From contig NC_081545.1 in NCBI RefSeq assembly GCF_901000735.1, positions 9,473,739 through 9,537,738 on the forward strand: a stretch of DNA of 64,000 nucleotides, in the 5' to 3' direction. The notes below the pieces were generated by a model that did no database searches, was not told where the DNA came from, and saw only the letters and a program-made list of their open reading frames with translations. Below are positions 23,519 through 33,720 of the stretch, in pieces (position 1 is the first letter of the stretch; the number at the start of each line of letters is the position of its first letter). The translations under genes and the position numbers were made by a program. Source of the stretch: Corylus avellana. Lineage: Eukaryota; Streptophyta; Magnoliopsida; Fagales; Betulaceae.

Positions 23519-23961
23519 TGGGAAAAATACATTTTACCCCCTGAACTATTCATCCATTTACACTTTTAATCTCAATGTTTAAAAAGTAACACTTTATCCT
23601 CTCAAACTTTCAAATTATTACAATTTAACCATTATGACTTTTTTTTATACCCAAAATACCCCCATCCCAAGTTTTTTTTTTAATTTTAATTTTTAATTTT
23701 TTTAAAAATAAAATTAAAAAATTTAGGGGTGGCTGGCCACCCCAGTTAGGCCTATCTGCCACCCCTTAATTTTTATTTTTTAATTTTTAATTTTTTAAAT
23801 ATTTTTTAACTTGGAATGAAAGTATTTTAGAAAAAAAAAAAAGTCAAAATAATTGAATTGCAACAATTTAAAAGTTTAGGAAAGTAAAATGTCACTTTTT
23901 AAATATTAAAAATTAAAAGTATAAATAAGTGAATAATTCATGAGATAAAATATATTTTTTC
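23519..23961. mobile_element. fold-back MITE with 9-bp TSD, 443 bp
   Basis: It is flanked by a perfect 9-bp direct repeat TTAAATTAT (23510-23518 and 23962-23970). Arms beginning TGGGAAAAATACATTTTACC are inverted at the right end, around a centre with GGGGTGGCTGGCCACCCC. It is non-coding and shares the 9-bp duplication and GGTGGC centre with the other fold-back elements here. Confidence 0.85.
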
Positions 23962-23970
23962 TTAAATTAT

Positions 23971-25109
23971 AATTATATAAATGTATGAGAAAAATAGAAG
24001 TCCCATCAATGATGACATGGGAAATGAATTAAGAAATTGAAATACTTTAAAAGGGTGGTAGGCTGAATAAATGGGTGAAAAGCAATTTAAAGTGGGTAAA
24101 TTGCATACGCAATCACCAAGAAAAAACAAGTAAAATAAAGGGCACTATCGTCATTTAAAAAGTGCAGTCTGGTTGTGGGGGAATGGGGATGTGGTTGTGG
24201 TGACGCAGAAGATGATTATCACCTGGGTGTCTGCCACGTGTTTTGCCAAGTGATTTGTAAACCACCCATTAATTTGTGTGGTACTGGGCCCTAAAACCAC
24301 AAAAAAAAAAAAAAAAGAATATTCAGAGAATAAAATGAAGTTGTGATTGAGTTTAACTTTACTTGAGCTAAATTCTGGAAACTATCATTATTTTAATAGA
24401 TATTTTGTAACCATATAAACCTTCCAAATGCAATAGGTTATTAGATTGAAAGGAATGTGGTGGATGGTCCTCCAAGCAAATTTTTGGATGATCAAACTAA
24501 TCCACGAACCGTAGGGGACCGGGTGAGCCTTTGATGCTTAAATCTGTAATGACTTTTGGATATTACAATTCTATTTAACATTTATTCAATAAGATTGACG
24601 TGACACTCACAATTAATCTTTGAGTCAATTATTGTTAAATTAGAAAGAATCCAATGAAGTGCCAAGTTAATATTAGTGGACAATTATAGAATAAAAATAT
24701 TGTGTTTAAGAATTACTATACAATGAAAAGAATATGGGAAAGATAAGAGAAGGTGTCTGCGTGAGAAAGGAAAAGTACCCCATTTTTGGGAATGCGCGTC
24801 TCTTTTAATGTGAGGTTCCTAATGTTCGCCACGTGATAGACTAAAACAGGTTAAATAATTTTTCATGTAGTGGATTATTTGCGTGGAGCATAATGGATTG
24901 GTATTTTTGTTTTTTTACTTTTTGAAAAAGATAAAAATACCTTTTTTATTATTACTAATTAAATATTCTTCAGTTTAAATGAAATAGAGATAATTTTAAT
25001 TCTGAGTGATATTGTAATAAATTATATCCACCAAAGTATTAAATTATAATTAAATGATTAAATTTACCTCTTTTTATCAACTCAAGCTTTTAAAATACGT
25101 GGTGGTTTT
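23971..25109. other. AT-rich intergenic DNA
   Basis: I see no gene. Two CCACGTG words (near 24234 and 24829) occur without nearby coding sequence, so I do not call them regulatory. Confidence 0.4.
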
Positions 25110-25440
25110 TTTTTTTGAAGAAAATCGGACTTTTATTGCTTAAACATTATCAGGGGAGGAAGTCTCCCCTAAAATAATTGTGTGAATACACTTAGGATAC
25201 TCCATTTGCCAAGTCCTAACGACATTCTCCCGAATTACCAGTCGTGCAACCCCATGAGCCGCAAAATTCGCCACTCTGCGAACTGCGATAGCCTTCCAAC
25301 TGGGGAAAGACTGTAACAGGATATACATATCGTCGATCAAATGTCCAAAACCAGTCCAGCTGACTCCTCCACCATTAATGGCATCCACCACTAGCTTAGA
25401 ATCCCCTTCCAAGATGATGTGCTGCAGCCTAACATAACAT
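25110..25440 (-). mobile_element. 5'-truncated LINE, RNase H domain and poly(A) tail
   Basis: The minus strand encodes about 90 residues ending at 25140. They begin ILEGDSKLVVDAI and continue to VRRVANFAAHGVAR, the Asp- and His-bearing C-terminal half of the RNase H domain found at the end of plant L1-type LINE polyproteins. A stop, an AATAAA at about 25132-25137 and a run of 12 A (seen as T at 25108-25119) follow. A 3' end with a tail and a missing 5' part is the usual outcome of target-primed reverse transcription. The reverse transcriptase and endonuclease are absent, so the copy is dead. Confidence 0.8.
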
Positions 25441-25449
25441 TAAAGTTAT

Positions 25450-25869
25450 AAGGCATGCATTTTAACTCTGACTTTATCAATTTACCACAGTTTCAAAAAA
25501 ACCTTGACCTTGTATATTAATTAGATGAATGTCATTTTAGCAAAATCCATCATACGCTTGAGCACTCTTCTCTTCTTTTTTTTCTTTTTTTTTGACCCTG
25601 AGAAAGTGTATGAAGCATCAATTAGACTCTAGTGTTGAGAGGGATTTGTGTGAGAGAGAAGAAGCTAAAAGTAGACCCTTCCTTTCGGTCAAAAGCCATA
25701 AAAGCAAAATCAACCATATAGTCTGGTCCCTGGTAATAAACAATCAAAATGATTATGTCATTAAGCATTTACGCAGGTTTTCAACAATTTGTATGATTTG
25801 TTTTTATTCCAAACTTTGGATGCCATCTTCAGAAATTCAAGATGGTAACAGTATTCAACTGCTGCTTCA
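25450..25869. other. intergenic DNA, nothing recognised
   Basis: The 100-codon frame at 25592-25894 has no recognisable motif and runs into duplicated repeat DNA, so I do not call it a gene. Confidence 0.35.
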
Positions 25870-26340
25870 GTCTCGTCAAAGACATGTTTTTTGAAAGAAC
25901 GAGGGTGTCATGACTCATGAGGATTGTCCAGGTCCTTAATATGATGATTATTGAGATGCTGAGCTATTTGGCCTCCCTCTCACCATCAAGGTTGGTCGAC
26001 CGTCCTTTCGTGGGGGATGGTGTCCCTCAGTTGGAAAGAGAAACATATATATTTTTTATTGGAAAATTTTCAAAAAAAATTCTTAAATTTTCATTCATTT
26101 TTGACACTATTCTCCAAAGTTTAAAAATATCTAAATTGAGAGTATCAAACTCAATTACCTAATTTGGTTCGGATTTTTTTGTTAATTTTTGTCAAAATGT
26201 CCAAAATATTCTCCTTTTTTTTTAATAAAAAAATAAAAAATTGTTTGCAAAGATGTTGCAAAAATATTGCAAAGATATATATTTTTTTTTTACAAAAAAA
26301 TAAATGCCTAAATATTTACAATTTTTTATTTTATTTTTTT

Positions 26341-27240
26341 TGGGAAACTTCACTTTAGACATCTGAATTACCACGCGATTTGACATACCCTTGAACTTTG
26401 AAACCTTTCAATTTGGACCCCTGAACTTTCAATTACAATCAATTTGGACCATTCTGTCAATTTTTGTCGTTAAAACTCCTAAAAAGACAAAATTACCGTA
26501 CAATTTTCTTTTTATTATTATTTTTTTTTGAAAAAAATGGAAAAAAAAAAAAAAAATTGAAAAAAAAAGGTTCACAAGATGGCCCAACCGTGGGTCACCT
26601 TGTGATTTCTTTTTTAATAATATTTTGTTGGGAAAACTTCAGTTTAACTTCTTGAACTTTCACGCGATTTGACAAACCCTCAAACTTTCAAATCTCTCAC
26701 TTTGAACCCCTGAATTTTCAATTCCTCTCAATGTGGATCCCTTCGTCAGATTTTAAACGTTACATGATGTTTATACCCTTGACTTTGTATAAAATTTCAA
26801 CTTTACCCTTAATTCCAAAACATTTTGTACTTTAAAAACAAAAAAACAAAAATCAGAGATATTTTGGTCTTTTTTGGTATTTTTAATGGCTAAAATTGAA
26901 GGAGGGGTCCACATTGAGAGCAATTAAAAGTTCAGGGGGTTCAAATTGAGAGATTTGAAAGTTTAGGGGGGGTTTGTCAAATCATGTGGAAGTTTAGGGG
27001 GGCTAAATTGAAGTTTCTCCTATTATTTTAAAAAATTTTAATTTGAAATTAAGAGTAAATTTGAAATTTTATATAAAAGTCAGGAGTATAAACATCATTG
27101 TATCACTTTTAAAGTTTAAAATTTGATAGAGTGGTTCAAATTGATTGCAATTGAAAGTTTAGGAATCCAAATTGAGATGTTTCAAAGTTCTGGGATATTT
27201 CAAATCGCGTGGTAATTCAGTGGTCTAAAATGAAGTTTTC
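26341..27240. mobile_element. fold-back MITE interrupted by a second one
   Basis: The outer element starts TGGGAAACTTCACTTTAGAC and ends with the inverted GGTCTAAAATGAAGTTTTCC. The flanks carry TTATTTTTT on both sides, and copy B of the duplication lacks the element at the matching place. The left half includes the CAAGATGGCCCAACCGTG centre. An inner fold-back element of about 385 bp sits at 26634-27018. Confidence 0.75.
26634..27018. mobile_element. nested fold-back MITE, about 385 bp
   Basis: The left end TTGGGAAAACTTCAGTTTA and the inverted right end GGAGAAACTTCAATTTAG bound long inverted arms. The flanks TAATATTTT and TATTATTTT match 8 of 9. It splits the older fold-back element at 26341-27240 and so is younger. 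Confidence 0.65.
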
Positions 27241-27261
27241 CCTTATTTTTTATAATAAAAA

Positions 27262-27832
27262 ATGAGAAACTTCAGTTTAGCCCCCTAAATTTTTAACCGA
27301 TTTGACAAACCCTCCAAACTTTCAAATCTCTCACTTTGGACCCCTGAACTTTCAATTTCTATCACTTTGGACCCCTCTGTTAGTTTTCAATGTTAGACTT
27401 AAACGGTTTGACTTTTTATGCCCATTATATCTTCACTCAGTCCACTTGAAATTTCAAAAACGCCCAAAACTATAGCACCCACCCCCAGCCCAAAATTACA
27501 CCATTTTGGGCATCCATTTTTTTTAAAATAAAAAAGAAAAAGAAAAGGCAAAATATATATATATATTTTTTTAAAAAAAAAAAAATCGAGCCACCCCTTA
27601 GCCAAAATGTGGTGGCCCCCCTGACCAACAGGGTGGGCATGCCACCCCCAAAAGCCCAAAAGCCATTCATTTTTTTTTTTTTTCTTCTTCTTCTTCTTCA
27701 TCTTCTTTTTTGGCCTTCTGGGGGTGGTATGGCTACCCAGTTGGCCATGGGGGTGGTTCGACCACCCCCAAACTGGCCATGGGAGTGGCTCCAGTCACCC
27801 TGATTTTTTTTTTTTTTTTAATTTGTTTTAAA

Positions 27833-27873
<41 letters not shown>

Positions 27874-28094
27874 AATAATTTTAATGCCCAAAACGGATTT
27901 TAATGCCCAAAACGGTGTAGTTTTCGGGTGAGGGTATAATGGGCATAAAAATTTATTTTGTTTGAGTTTAACGTTGAAAACTAACATAAGGGTTCAAAGT
28001 GATAGAAATTGAAAGTTCAGGGGTTTAAAGTAAGAGATTTGAAAGTTTAGGGAGTTTGTCAAATTGTATGGAAGTTAGGGGGTCAAAGTGAAGT
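27262..28094. mobile_element. fold-back element with GGTGGC-rich core, about 830 bp
   Basis: The left GAGAAACTTCAGTTTAGCCC and inverted right GGGAAAACTTCACTTTGACC arms extend over 200 bp. The middle is rich in GGGGTGG/CCACCCC and ends with a (TA)n run near 27836-27870. The AATAAAAAAT/ATTAAAAAAT flanks are a near-perfect duplication, and copy B (near 34182) shows the uninterrupted site. Confidence 0.75.
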
Positions 28095-28639
28095 TTTCCC
28101 ATTAAAAAATATAAGTACTTTTAGATTTTGACAAGATTTAACAAAAAATTCTAATAAAATGTGGTAATTAAAAGAAATTAAAAGCTTAATATCCTTAAGT
28201 GAGAGTTTTTAAACTTAGGAGAATACTTTCAAAATGTATGAAAGTTGAAGAAATTTTTTAGAAGTTTCCGTTTTGTTACATGTCAATCAAAAATTTGTTA
28301 TACGGTGGATTCACTTTTCCATCAAGGATTTGATGGTAGGAACTATTTTGAATTGTGTGAAAACTTTAGAGACTTTAGAGGTACTTTTGATACCACATGG
28401 ACCAATTGTGGTACAGGAGCAAACCACACATGTAACACGTGTATTGGTATCCAGAAATCATTTTTTACATTCTGTCTTGCTTATATTTTCTCCGAGCTGA
28501 CATATATATTCTATCTATCATCAGTTTTTTTTTTTTTTTTTTTTTTTTTTTAAGGGTAGATAAAATATGCAAAGACAACAAAGATGTACACAAAATATAC
28601 TTTCGAATATAAATAAGCATTTTTCATACTTATTTAATA

Positions 28640-29127
28640 GGGGTAATTTCACTTTACATCTTTGAATTATTACGCGATTTGACAAGCCATCAAGAACTTC
28701 AAACCCTTTCAATTTGAACCCATAAACTTTCAATTGCAGCCAATTTGAATCCCCCGGTTAGTTTTTAAACATTAAAAGTGAAACAATGACGTTTATACCC
28801 CTGACTTTTTTTTATAAAATTTCAAATTTATCCTTAATTTCGAATTAAAAATTATTAAAAAAATAAAAATAAAAATCCAAGGTGACCCACGGTTGGGCCA
28901 CCTTGTGACCTGGGCCACCTTGTGACCTTTTTTTTTTTTTCAATTTTTTTTAATAAAAAGAAAATTGAAGGGTAATTTTATCTTTTTAGGGTTTTAAAGG
29001 CAAAAATTGACGAAGAAGATAAATTGAATGCAATTGAAAGTTTAGAAGTTCAAATTGAGATGCTTTAAAATTCGAAAGGTTTGTCAAATTGCGTGATAAT
29101 TTAAAAGTGTAAAGCGAAATTATCCCC
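28640..29127. mobile_element. fold-back MITE with perfect 9-bp TSD, 488 bp
   Basis: It is flanked by TATTTAATA at 28631-28639 and 29128-29136. The termini GGGGTAATTTCACTTTAC and inverted GGGGATAATTTCGCTTTAC lead into long inverted arms around a centre with CCAAGGTGACCCACGG. It belongs to the same family as 21240-21708, with the centre inverted relative to that copy. Copy B of the duplication lacks it. Confidence 0.88.
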
Positions 29128-29405
29128 TATTTAATATTGTGTATGCATACATATGTGACATGGATTTTTCTGTGGTTAGGGTACTTGAGGGTGATTTTCC
29201 TTTGTTTTAGGATCGGGATCCCCAGCAATAGTTGGGGAATTGCCTATCAAATGTTTTTGAAATCCTGGTCATTAAATCTTATCCAAGGGTCTACAAGCTG
29301 TTACGTGTCCCATTAATTTTTTTTTAAAATATTTTATTATTTAAATTGTAAAAATAAAATATAAAACAAAATAAAAATAATAATAAAAAAGTATGGGGTG
29401 GCCGG

Positions 29406-31908
29406 TGTAACAACCTCGATTTTAAAAACTCTCATATAAACAATATTAAATAGATTAAAAGAATAAATGAATAAATTAGATCAATGATATATGGATTAAT
29501 GATATTGAATAACTATTTAGTGTTACAAGTATATTACATTGATTTTTGACATCTTTTGTATATCCATTCAATTCTAAAATTTAGCTTCACTAATATGTTT
29601 ATGAGCATAATTAAACACAATCTAGTAAATAAATTATTTATATTGGTGTTTAGTGAAGTTAGAAATTAATTTGAAGCTTTGTAGTTTTTGGCCTAAAAAG
29701 CAGTGTCTTAATTTTCATACTGTCTAAATGGGATTAAAACTGCTAAAGAAAGATACCAAGGCTAGCCACCTTTGTTGAAAGCTTAAAGTCTTCTAGTAAT
29801 GATGATTATAGTAAATATCATGATTATAATGATTTAATAAGGCAAGTGGCCAAGTGGGAATGCAAATAGTTAAAGCCTAAGTTGAATTAGAAACCTTGTA
29901 TAGGCCAAAAATAGACTCAAACGAACTCGGATGTAGTCGAACCAAAAATATAAAATATTTGTCTCGAAGTTCTCTATCTACTCTCAAAATTTCATGTCAA
30001 TCAGAGTACGTTTGGACATTGAAAAATGGATCGGAATGCACTGCCCTCATTTTGGACGAAAATACTATTTGGTATAGAGTATGAAATATGGACTAGGTTC
30101 ATTCTTATGGTTAAATACATCTCAACCCTTAGATCAAAGGTTTAAAAATAAATCCTAACCATTCATTCTCTTATAAATAGAGCCTAAGCTATAGTCACTT
30201 TCACTTGCTTTTTATTTACAATCTTAGAACAAATAAAATTGTTTGCTCCTCCTTTCATTTTATTTCTTAGTTCTAGTCAAATACCATATAGCCTAGATCT
30301 TTCTTGTAGTGTTCAAGTGTTTTTCTAAAACTAGCTACCTAGAGAAGATTTGGTGGAGTTTTACTTCTAAGGATTATTGGGTAAGTGTTTCATGTATAAA
30401 TATCATGATTTATTGCTTTTATTACTTGTCCTCATTTAATTGTTTAAAGACCCAATAAAGTGTATATTGTAAAATAAAGTAATGGATACAAGTGAATTTA
30501 TAATAAAGAGCTAGTGGACAAAATCAATTAAGGACTTATAATATTATCTATATATTATTTACTTTACAGTATTTAACATTTACATTCAGTCATTTCTTTT
30601 ATGTCATTTAAATTTCTGTTCATATTTCTGGCGGTAAGGACCATTTGATCTCATCCCCGAAATATGCATTTAACATTTACATTCAGTCATTTCCTTTATG
30701 TCATTTAAATTTCTGTTCATATTTCTGGCGGTAAGGACCATTTGATCTCATCCCCGAAATATGCATTTAACATTTACATTCAGTCATTTAACTAGTTATA
30801 AATGACTATCTTAGATTAATATAATAAAATGAGTAAATAAAGATGAAGTGACGGATAATAAATAAATATAAAAAGATGAGGGTCTTTAAACAATTTTATT
30901 ATTGGAGGATGAACTAAGTATTGTTTGTATGTATGTATTATGTGCAGAAGTGGAGCAAAATACTACACTAAGGAGAGTAAGTATGGATATACTTACTGAG
31001 TACTAGCTTTGTTTTATTGTTATAGGAATTCTTATTTTGTCTTATTGATATAATTTTGCAATACAACTGCTGCATAATGTGTCTAATAAAATGGGCTGAT
31101 AAGATAGCCACCTTAAGAACAAGCTGGGTGGATTGCCGCGAGGAACTGTCGGTATCTCAGTGGATGGGGGTATATAACCGTCCAACAGGCCTAATATATA
31201 ACTAAGCTGGGGCGGTGTAGTTGCCAGCACCAAACAGGTAAACCTCTAAAGTGTGAGGGACATAACGGACGTAAGCGGGCTGAGAGCTCATGAGAAGAGG
31301 TCTGAAGAAAGATTATCATAAAACACAAACTAATCTGTCATTACGCTGCATTCACAACTCATTCATTATTATATATTTTAGTCTTTAATCTTATTTGTTC
31401 AAACTAGTCTTTTTAGTCTTTATATCTAGGAAAATAGATTACTCACTTGTTTGCCTATGTAAATATGATAACGTCATCTTTACATAGATCTTGATGCAGG
31501 GATAGAAAGTGAGGACGATGGTCCTTTTACTGGTTTTGATGGTTGATAGACCATCTGCTGCAGGATTTATGCTTACTCTATGGAGCAAGTCTCATTTATG
31601 TTAATCGCTTTTATTATGTATGGTGATGTGTGTAAACTTAATAGATATTACTATGTTAATTTAGGTGCCGTCTGTGGCATATATTTGGTACACCTAGTGT
31701 GTACATATGTTGTAATGAAAACTATGTTTCTATTTTATTTAATAATATATCACCTCGAGGTATTTCAGTCAGCTCAACTGTGTTGTGTAAGTTATTCCTA
31801 GGTCATAGAAAAAGAAAAAAATATACATACTCCGCTGTAAGATTGTATTTTCTAAAGTTGCAGCGTCACGACTTCGATATTTGTTAGTCTAAATATCGGG
31901 GCGTTACA
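29406..31908 (+). mobile_element. solo LTR, 2503 bp, nested in Mutator-like element
   Basis: It starts TGTAACAACCTCGAT and ends ATCGGGGCGTTACA, and is flanked by the 5-bp direct repeat GCCGG (29401-29405 and 31909-31913). A TATA box CTTATAAATAGAGCC lies near 30171, in the right place for plus orientation. No primer-binding site, polyprotein or second LTR is present, so it is a solo LTR left by LTR-LTR recombination. Long LTRs with TGTAAC and GTTACA ends are common in plant Ty3/gypsy lineages; the lineage is not resolved. Confidence 0.85.
30571..30790 (+). repeat. 97-bp tandem repeat inside solo LTR
   Basis: The unit starting ATTTAACATTTACATTCAG occurs at 30571 and 30668, and a third partial copy (about 26 bp) starts at 30765, giving an exact 97-bp period. 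The copies are almost identical, so the expansion is recent. Confidence 0.9.
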
Positions 31909-32420
31909 GCCGGCCACCCCAACAGACCCATAGGGGTGGCTCCCATGACCCCAGGGGGTGGTTCGGCCACCCGCAAGGACCGGTTGGGATGGCCGAAGCC
32001 ACCCCCTAGGCCAAACCCAAAAATTAAAATTTTTGGTTTGCCCTAGGGGGTGGCCGAACCACCCCTTGGGGCCATGGGGGTGGCCGAAGCCACCCCTTAG
32101 GGCCAAACTCAAAAATTTAATTTTTGGGTTTTGGCCTTAGGGGGTGGCCGAACCACCCACTGGGGTCATGGGGGTGGCTGGAGCCACCCTCATTGGTCAG
32201 CTGGGGTGGCCAGCCACTTCATATTTTTTTTTTATTATTTTTATTTTGTTTTATATTTTATTTTTACAATTTAAATAATGAAATATTATTTTTTTAATTG
32301 GTTGGTTACGCGACAGTTTATAGACCCTTAGATAAGATTTAATGGCCAAAATTTCAACCAAAAAAAAAAATTGATGGGCAATTCCCCCAACTTCTGTTGG
32401 GATCCCAATCCTTTGTTTTA

Positions 32421-33037
32421 TCATTAGATTTCTCGGTGGGGGAGCTCATGATGGGCTCATAAATGAGACCCCTTTGAAAACCTTGAAGAGAAATGTTCCA
32501 TTTTTTATTTTTTATTTTTTTTTTTAACTTTTCAACACTAGTAATTTGACAAAAACATGAATTCTAGCCCACCAAACAAAACATGTATCCTAACCTAACC
32601 ACAAAATCCACGACTGTATATGACACAGATGGATGTATGCACATATACAATATCAAATAGGCATGCATGTCACATACAAATCACAACCTTACCACCTTGG
32701 GACGAAGAGAAAAGCCAACTATAAATAATCGAAAATAGAACATGAAAAAGCGGTCAGACATCATGTTATGTGATGTAGTGGTTAATAGAAATCCCCTTTG
32801 ATGGCAACTTTAATGAGGTTCCTTCCAGTCAGGATGGGGCAGCATGTTGCATGTGATGTCGATGCTGACAATCAATTGATAACGATGATGATAAGGTTTA
32901 TGATCAATTTAAACAAAATAGGTAAAATAATATCCATAATACTCCTGTAAAATTTATAAAAATACAATTAATTAAAAAAATTAAAGATTAAAAATTTAGG
33001 GTTTTCTGATAAATTTAGTGAAGTTTTTTTCCTATAA
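32421..33037. other. right part of duplication copy A, no gene
   Basis: This holds the blocks with CCACCAAACAAAACATG, GACACAGATGGATG and GGATGGGGCAGCATG that recur in copy B. No coding sequence is seen. Confidence 0.5.
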
Positions 33038-33046
33038 TAATAATAA

Positions 33047-33457
33047 GGAAAAATTACTGTTTACCCCTTAAAGTTAATAGCGTTTTTCAATTCGAACACT
33101 AAAGTTTTAATTTTTGCAATCCACCCCCACAAAGTTTCAATTTTTTTCAATTCGACCAATATTATCCCAAAATTTTCATATTGCCCATAATTTTTATTTA
33201 TTTTTTATTTTTATTCTTTATGAAAAAATAAATAAATCTGGGTATGCAAAAATGGTCAAATGACTCAATTTTTTTTTTTAAATTTTTTTTATTAAAAATA
33301 AATAAATAAAAATTAGGGGCAAAATGGAAAGTTTTGGGTACAATTGGTCAAATTGCAAAAATTTGAAACTTTGGAGGAGTGGATTGCAAAAATTAAAATT
33401 TTGGTGTTCGAATTGAAAAACGCTGTCAACTTTAAGGGGTTAAATTGTAATTTTTCC
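33047..33457. mobile_element. fold-back MITE with 9-bp TSD, 411 bp
   Basis: It is flanked by TAATAATAA at 33038-33046 and 33458-33466. The termini GGAAAAATTACTGTTTACC and inverted GGAAAAATTACAATTTAACC lead into inverted arms. It is non-coding. Confidence 0.85.
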
Positions 33458-33720
33458 TAATAATAAATAAATTCATTAAAATCTTTGCTGCGTTAAGCTT
33501 ATAACAAATTAACAACATTGTGCGATAACTTTTTGACGTTAAATCCAATTGAATTGTTTAAATTTGCACTGCTCATCTCTATCCATATTTTATTTTTTCA
33601 TATCACTATTTTACTTTTTTTTTTTTTTAATATATATATATATACTAAAGATTCTTACGTTTTTTCACATCAATTCACTCAATTACAGTATCCAAAAACA
33701 AGGAGTTTACCAAACAAAGC
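33458..33720. repeat. duplicated block plus MITE-like sequence
   Basis: About 33460-33590 is repeated at about 56940-57070 (shared CATTGTGCGATAACTTT and AATCCAATTGAATTGTTTA). From 33590 to 33720 the sequence resembles the MITE-like blocks at 8930-9190 and 17719-17951. Confidence 0.6.

Larger units (their letters stand above)
29210..32411. mobile_element. Mutator-like element with long TIRs and 9-bp TSD
   Basis: TTTGTTTTA occurs at 29201-29209 and 32412-32420, directly outside termini GGATCGGGATCCC (left) and GGATTGGGATCCC (right, inverted). Inverted similarity continues for about 190 bp, through TAAATTGTAAAAATAAAAT. Long TIRs with a 9-bp duplication indicate a Mutator-type transposon. The matching locus in copy B (near 34779) has a single TTCGTTTTA and no insert. 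Without the nested LTR the element is about 700 bp of GGTGGCC/GGCCACC-rich non-coding DNA, so it is non-autonomous. Confidence 0.9.
25870..32880 (+). repeat. segmental duplication, copy A (with insertions)
   Basis: Blocks in this interval recur in the same order at 33700-35540. They include the block starting TCTCGTCAAAGACATG (25875), the block with GAACTATTTTGAATTGTG (28338), TGGATTTTTCTGTGGTTAG (29161), GATGGGCTCATAAATGAGA (32449), and GGATGGGGCAGCATG (32832). Copy A is some 5 kb longer because several mobile elements have inserted in it. No gene is preserved in either copy. Confidence 0.85.

Noticed and set aside
30571..30790. A CRISPR-like or satellite array
   Set aside because: There are only two full copies of a 97-bp unit with no spacers, inside a plant LTR. 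It is a local tandem duplication.
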